Of a DNA stretch of 64,000 bases, positions 34,383 to 43,975 are shown one piece after another. Position 1 is the first letter of the stretch. Each line of letters opens with the position of its first letter. Source of the DNA: Aquimarina muelleri DSM 19832 (lineage in GTDB: Bacteria > Bacteroidota > Bacteroidia > Flavobacteriales > Flavobacteriaceae); the NCBI RefSeq assembly GCF_000430665.1, contig NZ_AUML01000016.1, positions 1 through 64,000 of the forward strand. Direction: 5' to 3'. The notes under the pieces are model-generated. The model made no database searches. It saw only the letters and a program-made list of their open reading frames with translations, and was not told the origin of the DNA. The position numbers and the translations under genes are program-made.

Positions 34383-35294
34383 ATGAGTCGTGGAGATAAT
34401 TCTGGTAAAGAAAGAGCTAGCAGAAAACAGGAAGGAAAAGCGAGAAACAAATCGAATGAAAAGGATATGCCTAAAGCAAGAGATAACTCAAGTGATAAAA
34501 AGAAACCAAATTTTGGAAACAAGCCTTACGTAAGAGGTAAAGCTCTTACTAAAAAAACAAATACTACTCCAAAAAAGATCTCTGATTCTAATGAGATGAG
34601 ACTTAATAAATTCGTAGGAAACTCTGGGGTTTGCTCTAGAAGAGAAGCGGATCTGTATATTCAAACAGGTAGTGTATGGGTTAATGGAAAACCAATAACC
34701 GAAATGGGATACAAAGTTAAATTAACCGACGAGGTTAAATTTGATGGTAGGCTGATAACCCCTTATAAAAAAGAATATGTACTACTAAACAAGCCTAAAG
34801 GATTTGTTACCAGTACCAGTCCTGAAAAAACCAGAACGGTTATGGATTTAGTAGCTAATGCTTCAAAATCTCTATTAAAACCAGTAGGAAGATTAGAGCG
34901 TAATACTACAGGGTTACTTTTGTTTACTAATGATGTCGATTTAGAAAAAAAATTAACACACCATAAAAGTGGCGTTCGTAAAATCTTTCATGTAGAGCTA
35001 GAACGTAATCTTAAATTTGAAGATTTTCAAAAAATAGAAAAAGGAATTAAGCTAGAAGAAGGCTTTATAAATGTAGATGAGATTTCTTATATAGAAGGAG
35101 CTGGCAAAAATGAAATAGGAATTCAATTGCAGTCTTCTAAAAATGGAATTATTCACAAACTATTTGAACATCTTAATTACAGTGTCGTTAAATTAGATAG
35201 AGTAATTTTTGCAGGCTTAACGAAAAAAGATTTACCCCGAGGTCATTGGAGAATTCTTACTGAACAAGAGGTGATTAATTTAAGAATGCTATAA
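34383..35294 (+). CDS. RluB/RsuA-family 23S/16S rRNA pseudouridine synthase
   Basis: A 303-residue RNA-modifying enzyme. Residues 1-70 are a very basic, low-complexity extension (Lys/Arg/Ser/Asn). An S4 RNA-binding domain follows (RLNKFVGNSGVCSRREAD, about 76-135). The catalytic domain has KPKGFVTSTSP and the active-site segment PVGRLERNTTGLLLFTND with the catalytic Asp replaced by the usual GRLxxNTTG form of flavobacterial members (Asn in place of Asp). That last point deserves checking, since RsuA-family enzymes normally have GRLDxxTxGLLL. Monocistronic, with its own promoter and terminator. Confidence 0.88.
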   Translation: MSRGDNSGKERASRKQEGKARNKSNEKDMPKARDNSSDKKKPNFGNKPYVRGKALTKKTNTTPKKISDSNEMRLNKFVGNSGVCSRREADLYIQTGSVWVNGKPITEMGYKVKLTDEVKFDGRLITPYKKEYVLLNKPKGFVTSTSPEKTRTVMDLVANASKSLLKPVGRLERNTTGLLLFTNDVDLEKKLTHHKSGVRKIFHVELERNLKFEDFQKIEKGIKLEEGFINVDEISYIEGAGKNEIGIQLQSSKNGIIHKLFEHLNYSVVKLDRVIFAGLTKKDLPRGHWRILTEQEVINLRML

Positions 35295-35317
35295 AAATTT
35301 AGTGTTTCAAAATATTT

Positions 35318-35356
35318 AAAGAGGTTTTCTCAATACTAGAAAAAACCTCTTTTTTA
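35318..35356 (+). terminator. Intrinsic terminator of the pseudouridine synthase gene
   Basis: AAAGAGGTTTT (35318-35328) pairs with AAAACCTCTTT (35342-35352), followed by a T-run to 35355. It lies 24 nt after the stop codon. Confidence 0.88.
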
Positions 35357-35738
35357 TTCATTTCCTGATTTGCTCTTCTTATTTAAGTATATATAGATAA
35401 AAAATCTCCACTATTTTTAGATCATAAATCATATCAAATTGTTCTTTATAGCAATTGTAGGTTCAAGAGGGACAAAAAAAGACAACGTTATATGGTTAGC
35501 TAAAAGAAAGACTAAACAAAAGAAATAAACAATATTATTATGAGAGAACTATAACTGTAATAGTATTTTGATTGTGTAAAAAAGCGCATAATTAGTAGGT
35601 TTTAATTTGATTGGCGCGCAAATCTAAGATCTTTTTTGATCTAACTAAACATAAAAATAAAGATTAACGATTTATTAAGGAGTTTTATGAAAAATAGGCT
35701 GTTTTTTAAAGGTTATTAACGACATGTTGATCTAGCCT
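35357..35738. other. Intergenic region, nothing recognised
   Basis: AT-rich sequence between a rightward terminator and the end of the leftward glycosyltransferase operon. No gene, RNA or clear repeat was seen, and no strong terminator for the leftward operon. Confidence 0.45.
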
Positions 35739-36569
35739 TTAATATCTATTTAATAATTGTTTTATCTCGTTATAATATTGTTTTGTAACATAAATATCAT
35801 TATGTCCTGCCCCTTTAATCATTACATGTTTTATTTTATTAGGGTATAAAGCTTCTAATCTTTTAGAATTTTCTTCAGGTTTGATTAAGAAGTCATTAGT
35901 ACCATGATATATATATATCGGGCATGTCACTTCTGCTAAAAATTTATAAGAAGGAATTTCATAATTGATAAGTATTGTTGGCACAGGAGCTATACTAGTT
36001 ATAAATTTGTTCCAGGCATAGTATGGTGCTTCAAGAATCAAAAGTTTTGGATTGTTTTTTGATGCAACATAGGAAGCGAAACCTGTACCTAGTGAAAATC
36101 CTAAAACAATAATATTTTTTTCGACATATCTTGTTTTTACATAATCATATACTTTTTGTGCGTCATGATATAACTCACTTTCTTTTTTATAAAAACCATC
36201 ACTTTTGCCATATCCTCTATAGTCAACAAATAATATATCAAATCCATTTTCTGTATATAAAGGTGCTCGCATCCCCCATTCATGAATTGCTCCGGCATTA
36301 CCATGAAAATATAGAATAACCCCCTTAGAAGGAATATTCTTTCTTTTAAAAAGTAATGCATTTAGAGCTACGTCTTTTTCTACAGGAATAGTTATCTCTT
36401 CAAAAGGTTGATCAAAGGTGTATATATAATCTTTTTCTAAAACTTTAGGATTAAAGAAAAAATGTTCCTGCCTTATATATAAAAACAGATATCCAGAAAG
36501 AATTATAATAATAATCGTCATTATAATTCTAAGTAACCGTCTTCTGATCTTTTTGAAATTAATCTTCAA
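35739..36569 (-). CDS. Membrane-anchored alpha/beta hydrolase (BEM46-like)
   Basis: A 276-residue serine hydrolase with an N-terminal membrane anchor (about 12-31) after a basic start. The fold motifs are YFHGNAG (oxyanion region), DYRGYGKSDG, the nucleophile elbow GFSLGTG (Ser159) and a C-terminal GAGHND with the catalytic His. This is the BEM46/ABHD13-type pattern; the substrate is unknown. It overlaps the end of the preceding glycosyltransferase gene by 11 nt, so it is the last gene of that operon. Confidence 0.88.
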   Translation of the reverse strand: MKINFKKIRRRLLRIIMTIIIIILSGYLFLYIRQEHFFFNPKVLEKDYIYTFDQPFEEITIPVEKDVALNALLFKRKNIPSKGVILYFHGNAGAIHEWGMRAPLYTENGFDILFVDYRGYGKSDGFYKKESELYHDAQKVYDYVKTRYVEKNIIVLGFSLGTGFASYVASKNNPKLLILEAPYYAWNKFITSIAPVPTILINYEIPSYKFLAEVTCPIYIYHGTNDFLIKPEENSKRLEALYPNKIKHVMIKGAGHNDIYVTKQYYNEIKQLLNRY

Positions 36570-37956
36570 CAGAAATAGGTTTTAATGTGTTAATTTTAAA
36601 ATTGTTATATATTTCAAGAATAAAAACCCCAAATACAATTAGATACTCTATTCCTACCATCCATAAATTTTCTTTAAAACCAAGGGACATATAAGCAGTA
36701 TAGCTAAAAATAATCACAAAAGACCATGCAACTGGAAACTTGTAATTAGTAAAAATACAAAGAGATAATGGTACGGCAATGTACCATGGGTGGACTGTTG
36801 TTGACAAAAAATAATAGGAACAAATCCCTAAAAGCATTCCTTCAATAAGCTGAAGAGTACTTTTATTGGTTTTTATAAAAGTTAACCCTAAAAGTATTGT
36901 AATTACTACAAGTGGTAATACTTTACCAGCAGTTTCAATAACGTTCCATCCTACAATTTGATATCCTACCCAACGTATAATAAAATAAATGCTTGCATTA
37001 AACTCAAAGTTCTGAAACCAAAGGCTTATTGTTTTACTAAAATTAACTAAGAATTGTGACGATAAAAATGGGGCAAATGTAAGGAGTATAGTAAGAATTA
37101 CAATGAAGTAAAATCCCATTAGATTTGGTATACCTTTTATTACATTTTGTATAGTAGAAATACTCTTGTTTTGATGTGTAATTTTTTGAAAAAACAAAGG
37201 CAAAAAGAGTAAAGGAATTAATTTTACCGAAACAGAAAGCCCCAGAACAATGGCTGCCCAATACCAATACCCTTTATGCAAAAGATATAATGAGCTTATT
37301 AAAAAAAATACCATTACAGATTCGAAATGAAGATTACCAGTAAGTTCTATAAGTATAAAAGGGTTAAGGATATACCAAAAAATTCTGTTTTCAGGAAGCT
37401 TAAGGGATTGTAATAGTTTCCGCCCAATAAAAAAAGTCCCAACGTCTGCTAATATAATGAGAGTTCTAAATACTATTGCAGAGCCTAAGATACTTTTACT
37501 GGCAAATAACGCGGCTATACCATAGCAAAATTGACTTACAGGAGGATAATTGGTATAATGACTACCATTTAGCTCTCCCATGCCATTATATAGTTCTTGT
37601 GCTTGTTCTATTGGGATATTTCCTTGCGATATCCAGTTCTTGGGCAAGGACAAGTATGGATTAAAACCTTCTAGGAGCATTCTGCCATCCCAAATAAACC
37701 TATAAAAATCTTGAGATAGATTAGGAATAGCAAATAAAAAGACGATCCGAAAAAGTAGTGCTGTAATTGCTAAGATCTTCCAGTTATTAGGATTTATCTG
37801 TATAATTTTATAAGAAACAAAAAACAATGCAGACCAAAGACCAATCATTTTAACAAAATCAGTTCTTTGTAAGGTGTATGCAAAACTCCAGTAAAAGAGA
37901 ATGCCAATGATAATAAATAATATAGAAATTTTATTGTATTTCCATTGTTGCAACAT
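36559..37956 (-). CDS. Polytopic GT-C-type glycosyltransferase
   Basis: A 465-residue integral membrane protein with about 12 hydrophobic segments. After the first helices it carries DFYRFIWDGRMLLEGFNPYL in a loop, the acidic motif typical of GT-C enzymes that use polyprenyl-phosphate sugars (mannosyltransferase/GT87-like). It probably transfers a sugar on the periplasmic side of the inner membrane. Its start overlaps the stop of the preceding GT2 gene by 1 nt, and its end overlaps the hydrolase start. Confidence 0.8.
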   Translation of the reverse strand: MLQQWKYNKISILFIIIGILFYWSFAYTLQRTDFVKMIGLWSALFFVSYKIIQINPNNWKILAITALLFRIVFLFAIPNLSQDFYRFIWDGRMLLEGFNPYLSLPKNWISQGNIPIEQAQELYNGMGELNGSHYTNYPPVSQFCYGIAALFASKSILGSAIVFRTLIILADVGTFFIGRKLLQSLKLPENRIFWYILNPFILIELTGNLHFESVMVFFLISSLYLLHKGYWYWAAIVLGLSVSVKLIPLLFLPLFFQKITHQNKSISTIQNVIKGIPNLMGFYFIVILTILLTFAPFLSSQFLVNFSKTISLWFQNFEFNASIYFIIRWVGYQIVGWNVIETAGKVLPLVVITILLGLTFIKTNKSTLQLIEGMLLGICSYYFLSTTVHPWYIAVPLSLCIFTNYKFPVAWSFVIIFSYTAYMSLGFKENLWMVGIEYLIVFGVFILEIYNNFKINTLKPISVED

Positions 37957-39428
37957 TACATCTTAGATGTTACAGATTTAAAGAATACAAATCCAAAACC
38001 TAAAAACAACATTATATGAAATAAAAACAACCCAAAATCCTGAAGCTTAAAGGCACTATATAAAGCAAAAGCAAAGTATCCCATAAGTAGAGCTTCTATA
38101 ATAGTATTACCAGATATATTTTTGTTCACGTATTTATTTCCTTTCCAAGAATCCTTAATAGTATTAATATTAAATTTTGGAGTACGTACAAATTCACTTT
38201 TCTTACCAAAATGACCTTCTAGAACTGCCATAGAGTTATGTACAGAAAAGCCCATTGCAACAGAAAAGAAAGTAAAAAACATTTTTATATACTCCATAAA
38301 CTTCCAGAATCCACTACCGTGGATCTTTTTATAAGTATGCCAATAACAAAAGAAGAATATAACAGTACTCATTGCAAAAAATGCAATTACATTAAAGTAC
38401 CAACTAAATAAAGGGTTACTGTTTTTAATATACATTACAGGCACACTAAGTACCGCAACCAGTAGCACAAGTAAAAACATACTACTATTTAATAAATGAA
38501 AAAAGCTATGAAATTTAGTCTTAAAAGGAACTGTTTTGTCTTTAAGGAGTTTCCAGTATAATTTCTGAAAATTTTCTGCAGCACCTTTGTTCCATCTAAA
38601 TTGTTGTGATCGGGCAGCGCTAATAACAACAGGAAGTTCTGCAGGAGTTTCTACTTCTTCTAGATACTTAAATTTCCATTTTTTAAGTTGTGCCCTGTAA
38701 CTTAAATCTAGATCCTCTGTTAATGTATCTCCTTGCCAGTTTCCTGCGTCTTCAATACAAGTTTTTCTCCAGACACCTGCGGTTCCATTAAAATTAATAA
38801 AATGATTTTTATAATTACGACCAACCTGCTCCATGGTAAAATGAAAATCCAATGCAAATGCCTGAATTTTGGTCAGCAAAGAATAATCTCTATTTATATG
38901 ACCCCACCGAGTTTGTACTACTCCAATATTTGTGTCTTTAAAATATGGAATTGTTTGTAAAAGCCAGTTTTTGGCAGGTAAAAAATCAGCATCAAAAATA
39001 GCAATAAACTCTCCTTTGGCGATTTTAAGACCTTCTTTTAAAGCTCCTGCTTTAAATCCACTTCGGTCTTTACGACAAATGTGTTTTATGTTAAGACCTA
39101 TTTCTTGTAATTTTTGAATATGTTGAGCCGTAGTAACAACAGACTCATCTGTAGAATCATCTAAGACCTGTATTTCTAGCTTATTTTTAGGATAATCGAG
39201 CTCTGCAATATTTTTCAATAAACGATCCATAACATACAATTCATTAAATACAGGTAATTGAACTGTTATATACGGAATTTCTTCTTCTCTAGAAAAATTA
39301 AAAGTAGGCGAATTATCGGGTTGCTTTCTAGATTTCAAATAATTAAAAAGCAAATTTAATTGTGCTAAACTATATAAAAAAATTATTAGTAATGCTACTG
39401 TATATATTATGATGATAGCAATATCCAT
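37956..39428 (-). CDS. Membrane GT2 processive-type glycosyltransferase (CESA-like)
   Basis: A 490-residue membrane protein with an N-terminal helix, a cytosolic GT2 domain and four to five C-terminal helices. The catalytic motifs are all present: VLDDSTDES, the DAD of FIAIFDADFLP, TEDLDLSYR (the base-bearing TED) and QQFRWNKGA (QxxRW). That set belongs to processive or cellulose-synthase-like enzymes and related glucosyltransferases. The sugar and acceptor are unknown. Third gene of the leftward operon, directly abutting the dolichyl-phosphate-mannose-synthase-like gene. Confidence 0.88.
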   Translation of the reverse strand: MDIAIIIIYTVALLIIFLYSLAQLNLLFNYLKSRKQPDNSPTFNFSREEEIPYITVQLPVFNELYVMDRLLKNIAELDYPKNKLEIQVLDDSTDESVVTTAQHIQKLQEIGLNIKHICRKDRSGFKAGALKEGLKIAKGEFIAIFDADFLPAKNWLLQTIPYFKDTNIGVVQTRWGHINRDYSLLTKIQAFALDFHFTMEQVGRNYKNHFINFNGTAGVWRKTCIEDAGNWQGDTLTEDLDLSYRAQLKKWKFKYLEEVETPAELPVVISAARSQQFRWNKGAAENFQKLYWKLLKDKTVPFKTKFHSFFHLLNSSMFLLVLLVAVLSVPVMYIKNSNPLFSWYFNVIAFFAMSTVIFFFCYWHTYKKIHGSGFWKFMEYIKMFFTFFSVAMGFSVHNSMAVLEGHFGKKSEFVRTPKFNINTIKDSWKGNKYVNKNISGNTIIEALLMGYFAFALYSAFKLQDFGLFLFHIMLFLGFGFVFFKSVTSKM

Positions 39429-40121
39429 TTATCTAAAGCTATATTTAAAAATCCAAATTAAAATCTTAACGCCTGCAAATATAGCACCTTTTATGGTTCC
39501 TGAAACTTTTGAGACACCAATTCTCTTTTTGTACTGCACAGGCACCTCTACATAACTATAACATTTTTTTAACACTTTTAGTTGCATTTCTACGGTCCAA
39601 CCGTAGGTTTTATCTACCATTTCTAATGCTAAAAGTTTATTATATTTAATAGCTCTAAAAGGGCCTAAATCTGTGAAATTTGCTTTAAAAAAAAGTTTCA
39701 TTAATCCTGTAGCAAGCCAGTTTCCGAAAATTTGAGGAAATGTCATAGAGCCTGGTTCACGAAGTCTTTTTACTCTTGATCCTACAACAAAGTCAATATC
39801 TTTTTCTATAATAGGAGATACTATATAAATAAGTTCGGATGGGTAATCGCTGTAATCTCCATCTAAAAAAACTACAATATCAGGCTTTACATCTTTTGAT
39901 GCTATATATTGCATTCCCTTTAAGCAAGCATAACCATACCCTTTCCGTTCTTCTCTCAAGACCGTTGCTCCTGCTTTTTCTGAAACATACTCGGTATTAT
40001 CCGTAGAATTATTATTCACAACAATTATTTCAGATACTATATCTGGAATCTCATGTATCACGTGTGCAATTGAATCTTCTTCATTAAAAGCAGGTATAAT
40101 AACGTTTATAATTTGGGTCAT
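39429..40121 (-). CDS. DPM1-like polyprenyl-phosphate GT2 glycosyltransferase
   Basis: A 230-residue GT2 enzyme. It has IPAFNEEDSIAHVI at the start, VVNNNSTDNT, and the metal-binding VFLDGDYSDYP. It resembles dolichyl- or undecaprenyl-phosphate glycosyltransferases, which make the lipid-linked sugar donors used by GT-C enzymes such as the one two genes downstream. A C-terminal amphipathic or hydrophobic helix (about 211-228) may hold it to the membrane. Confidence 0.88.
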   Translation of the reverse strand: MTQIINVIIPAFNEEDSIAHVIHEIPDIVSEIIVVNNNSTDNTEYVSEKAGATVLREERKGYGYACLKGMQYIASKDVKPDIVVFLDGDYSDYPSELIYIVSPIIEKDIDFVVGSRVKRLREPGSMTFPQIFGNWLATGLMKLFFKANFTDLGPFRAIKYNKLLALEMVDKTYGWTVEMQLKVLKKCYSYVEVPVQYKKRIGVSKVSGTIKGAIFAGVKILIWIFKYSFR

Positions 40122-40622
40122 TTATAGGGAAGCATTTGGATTATCTCTTTTAAAACTAATAATATCAGTCCATCCACCAGTTTTTTTATCATTGACAAAA
40201 AGTTCTACTTTAAAAAGTTTATTATTTTTGTACAACAAACAATATCCTTGTTTTTTATTGTTTTTATATTGATATTTCCGTGTTATTTTGGTTGCAATAT
40301 CGTAAATAATCCACCATTTTTCAGCTTTATCATTTATAAAATGTCCTTCTTTTGATAGTTTATTCTTTTCTGTATAAAAATACCAATATCCATTTTTTTT
40401 ATTGTTTTGATAATGTCCTTCATGAGAAACTTTTCCATTTGGATAGTAAAAGTGCCAAAAACCTATTTTAACTTGCTCTGTTTTCCATCCTTCTCCTTTA
40501 AGTTTTCCATCCACATAATACTCATAATGATATTCTTTTTTAGAAATCATTTGATTTATCATAAAAGGATAGAGTAGTATAAGTATAAAAATTTTATGTA
40601 TCATTAAAATTGATTTACGCAT
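40122..40622 (-). CDS. MORN/YwqK-like repeat protein
   Basis: A 166-residue exported protein made of repeats of the type GFWHFYYPNGKVSHEGHYQN, NGYWYFY..., KQGYCLLYKN, which are variants of the MORN/YwqK unit. Databases often call these 'toxin-antitoxin system YwqK family antitoxin', but there is no toxin partner here and the name should not be read as function. A hydrophobic stretch (about 8-22) is the probable signal peptide; an alternative start is Met7. It directly abuts the DPM1-like gene and is first in the operon. Confidence 0.75.
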   Translation of the reverse strand: MRKSILMIHKIFILILLYPFMINQMISKKEYHYEYYVDGKLKGEGWKTEQVKIGFWHFYYPNGKVSHEGHYQNNKKNGYWYFYTEKNKLSKEGHFINDKAEKWWIIYDIATKITRKYQYKNNKKQGYCLLYKNNKLFKVELFVNDKKTGGWTDIISFKRDNPNASL

Positions 40623-40726
40623 GGTTAGACGAAAGCTATTGAGAATACCAACAGAATAAACACTTTTTTTAAACTATTTTCAGTTTTACTTCTACGAATC
40701 CTATTGAAAAGCTGTAGTATTAAAAC

Positions 40727-42325
40727 TTATCTTTTATTAACGTAATTCATTAGATCTACATCATTACCTAATAAAATTTCATTCGAATTTATACGACCAT
40801 CCAGTTTATCATTTTCTAATTTTAGAACTCCTCTTGGACAAACAGCAGAACATATACCGCATCCCACACAACTGGATCGTACTATATTCTCCCCTTTTTG
40901 AGCATACGAACGTACATCGATTCCCATTTCACAATAGGTTGAGCAATTACCACATGATATACATTGCCCTCCATTAGTTGTAATTCTAAATTTAGAGAAT
41001 AATCGTTGTTGAAATCCAAGAATAGCTGCCATAGGACAGCCAAATCTACACCATGCTCTATTACCTAAAATAGGATAAAAACCAGTACCAATTACTCCAG
41101 AAAATATAGAGCCAATTGCAAACCCATAGGAAGATCTAAGGGTTTCTGCTTTTATAAAGAAAATTTTACCCCCATCGCCAAATACATGTATGCCAATTAA
41201 TAAAGCAATTATAGCAAAGTACCCTATTGCTCCATATCTGGCATCTTTACCTAGTTCTTTTCTTTTAAAAATCATGACCCCTGCAAAAACCAAGGTTAAA
41301 AACCCGGCTACACTAGCAAGGAATACATCTTTGGTTAACCAATATTTATTAGGATCATACCCCAAGTAGGTATATACAACAGCAGTAGTCATTACTACAG
41401 CAAATACTAATACGGTATGAATTAACCAGCGTTCTAACTTCCATGCGCTTAATTTTTTGCTAGATAATTGTCTAAAGGAATCTCCAGCAGTTTCTGCTAA
41501 TCCACCGCATCCACATACCCAGGAGCAATACCATCTTTTCCCAAATTTATAAGTTAGTATAGGAGTAATGATAAAAATGGAAGCTATTCCAAAAATTAGC
41601 AATGCTAATCCCACATTACCAGCATTAATAAATTCGTCAATCCTGTATTGTTCAAAATTATAGTAATTAAGAGGCCAAACATTTTTTAAATCATAATATG
41701 GTAATTTAAAGGAATCAGAATTTAATCTAGCCATAAATTCTGGTATTAGAAAAGCAAACCCTAATTGAAAAAACATCACAGAAACTGTTCGTATCTGTTG
41801 GTAGCGGTTATGTCTGTATTTTAAAATAAACTTATAACCAAATGCAATAATGGCGATAGTGTATAGAGTTCCATACACAAACCATTGGCTTGCGGGATTA
41901 CCACTCAAAAGTTTACTCAAAGGATCGAATAAAGCAACCAAACCAGTGTTGGCTTTTCCGCCAGTTCCTAGACCTAATAATTCGGCATAAAAGTACAATA
42001 CGATATAAAATGTAGTTAGTCCAACCCCAGTTAACCATCCCAAAACACCTCTGGAGGAGATGGATTTAAACCATACACCATCGTTTTTGATTCCTTCTAA
42101 TTTAGTTAGATATGCATCATTTGCAAATAGGATGGTTCCTGCTGTTATTAATATAAGGGATATGGTTAAAAATGCTCCTTGATTAGGAAAATTAGTATTG
42201 AATAGGGCAAGAACTAAAATAAATAATCCTACGAGTCCTATAGCAGATGCTATTTTTTGTTTTATAGATAGTCCCTTAGGATCAGGACTGGCAAGCGACA
42301 TACTATGCTCTAATTTATTACTCAT
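40727..42325 (-). CDS. Polytopic membrane protein with 4Fe-4S ferredoxin domain (NapH/CcoG-like)
   Basis: A 532-residue inner-membrane electron-transfer protein with about ten hydrophobic segments. Two CxxxC motifs of the NapH/NosR type flank the membrane part (WYCSWVCGCGG and WCRFGCPM). The C-terminal domain has two ferredoxin motifs, CISCGNCSTYC and CVGCGICSAVCP, binding two 4Fe-4S clusters. It lies 60 nt downstream of an FAD oxidoreductase gene on the same strand, so the two likely work as a reductase pair. The end acceptor is unknown. Confidence 0.88.
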   Translation of the reverse strand: MSNKLEHSMSLASPDPKGLSIKQKIASAIGLVGLFILVLALFNTNFPNQGAFLTISLILITAGTILFANDAYLTKLEGIKNDGVWFKSISSRGVLGWLTGVGLTTFYIVLYFYAELLGLGTGGKANTGLVALFDPLSKLLSGNPASQWFVYGTLYTIAIIAFGYKFILKYRHNRYQQIRTVSVMFFQLGFAFLIPEFMARLNSDSFKLPYYDLKNVWPLNYYNFEQYRIDEFINAGNVGLALLIFGIASIFIITPILTYKFGKRWYCSWVCGCGGLAETAGDSFRQLSSKKLSAWKLERWLIHTVLVFAVVMTTAVVYTYLGYDPNKYWLTKDVFLASVAGFLTLVFAGVMIFKRKELGKDARYGAIGYFAIIALLIGIHVFGDGGKIFFIKAETLRSSYGFAIGSIFSGVIGTGFYPILGNRAWCRFGCPMAAILGFQQRLFSKFRITTNGGQCISCGNCSTYCEMGIDVRSYAQKGENIVRSSCVGCGICSAVCPRGVLKLENDKLDGRINSNEILLGNDVDLMNYVNKR

Positions 42326-42385
42326 TTTTTTGTGTTTTTTATGTTTCGTAAGTTTTTAAATCCTGCGAGGTATTCTGTTTTATTT

Positions 42386-43687
42386 TTATGCGGTTTGAAG
42401 CGTTACTTTTTTGTAAGCGGTAAGAATTTCAGATTCATACGTTTTGTAGAACTCTGGATCAAAATTAGCTTCAGCAAGATGGTGTATTACATAATCCACA
42501 TTTTTTTTTTGTGTTAGCCATTGGTCAAAAACTTCATGGCGCATTCTAATACCAAATGTATTTATACCCAAAAATTCTTTAGTTTCTTTATGATAGGATA
42601 CGGTCAAGCATTTTGTATCATCTTTATGCAACCAGTAAAACTGTTGTTCATATTCTTTGGGTTTACCAAATACCCAACCATACGTTTGGTATTCGATATC
42701 CAAAAATTTAGCACTATTAAACCAATGTCCTGGTTTGTATTCGATTTTATTTCCACATATAGTTTGTGCCAGAGTTTCTCCCATCATACGACCAGTATAC
42801 CAAACGGCCTCTATTGGGCGACGATTTCCTATAGCCTCATGTTGCTCTGCACAATCTCCTATCGCATAAATATTAGGGATATTAGTTTCTAGAAATCGAT
42901 TTACTTTTATGCCCCGACCTAGCTCTATCCCAGAATTTTTTAAAAAATCTATGTTTGGAGATACTCCTGCGGTTAAACCTACTACATTACAGTCAATAAC
43001 TTCTCCCGTTTCTTGTATAACAACAGATTTTACTTTACCGTGATCATCAGCAACGATTTCTTTTAAATTAGTTCCTAATCTTAAATCTATATGGTGGTTA
43101 AGGATGTGTCTGTTAATCATTTTACTTTCGCCCTCAGGCAAAACTCCATTCCAAAAACTATTTTCTCTAACCAAAAATGTTACTGGGATATCTCTGGAGC
43201 GAAGCATCTCGGCTAATTCTATTCCGATCAATCCTCCACCAACAATTACTGCTCGTTTACATACTTTATTATTTGGAGCATGATGTTCTAGTTTTTCCAA
43301 GTCTTGTTTATGATACATCCCCATAACACCATCTAGATCCTGACCTGGCCAACCAAATTTATTAGGTTTAGAACCCACTGCTATTATAAGTTTGTCATAA
43401 CTCATAATTTCACCGTTGGCAAAGACAAGTTCATTGGTTTGATGATTTACTTTAGAAACAAATCCGCTTTTAAGATCTATTTTATTCTTTTTCCAAAACC
43501 AATCTTCATACGGTTGTGTGTGTTCAAACTTCATGTGTCCCATGTATATATACATAAGTGCAGTTCGAGAAAAAAAATAATCGGTTTCTCCAGAAATGAT
43601 AGTAATTCTTTTGTCAGACATTTTGCGAATATGCCTGGCAGCAGTAACTCCTGAAATTCCATTTCCGATAATTACAATGTGCTCCAT
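42386..43687 (-). CDS. FAD/NAD(P)-dependent oxidoreductase (nitrite/rubredoxin reductase-like)
   Basis: A 433-residue pyridine-nucleotide-disulphide-type flavoenzyme without a redox disulphide. The FAD loop is IVIIGNGISGVTAARHI, the NAD(P) loop AVIVGGGLIGIELAEML, and the second FAD contact NIYAIGDCAEQ. About 90 extra C-terminal residues (about 340-433) are rich in aromatic and His residues. NirB and rubredoxin/ferredoxin reductases share this fold. It probably passes electrons to the Fe-S membrane protein encoded just downstream. Confidence 0.88.
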   Translation of the reverse strand: MEHIVIIGNGISGVTAARHIRKMSDKRITIISGETDYFFSRTALMYIYMGHMKFEHTQPYEDWFWKKNKIDLKSGFVSKVNHQTNELVFANGEIMSYDKLIIAVGSKPNKFGWPGQDLDGVMGMYHKQDLEKLEHHAPNNKVCKRAVIVGGGLIGIELAEMLRSRDIPVTFLVRENSFWNGVLPEGESKMINRHILNHHIDLRLGTNLKEIVADDHGKVKSVVIQETGEVIDCNVVGLTAGVSPNIDFLKNSGIELGRGIKVNRFLETNIPNIYAIGDCAEQHEAIGNRRPIEAVWYTGRMMGETLAQTICGNKIEYKPGHWFNSAKFLDIEYQTYGWVFGKPKEYEQQFYWLHKDDTKCLTVSYHKETKEFLGINTFGIRMRHEVFDQWLTQKKNVDYVIHHLAEANFDPEFYKTYESEILTAYKKVTLQTA

Positions 43688-43975
43688 AAAGATAAGTATT
43701 GGTTGTCCATATTTACAAAGAAGTGAATACTTCGGTAAAGTAAGTCGAACATAAATATAATAACTTAAACAAGTAGATTAATTTAGAATCAATCTAAAAG
43801 TCAAAGGACTTGTAAGGTTTTTAAGTTTTGTAGGGTAAGATACATTTCTGAAAAACTTTACTTTTTATGAAGGAATAAAATTAAATACAATTTGTAAGTA
43901 GATGATTTGTAATTCGACTCAATGGTCATTACCAATGGTAGATTTTTAAAACAAGATGGATAAAAAAGGTAAAAG

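Noticed and set aside
40122-40622. Antitoxin of a toxin-antitoxin pair (YwqK-type name)
   Set aside because: The repeats are MORN-like, the protein is exported and no toxin gene is adjacent; the neighbours are glycosyltransferases.
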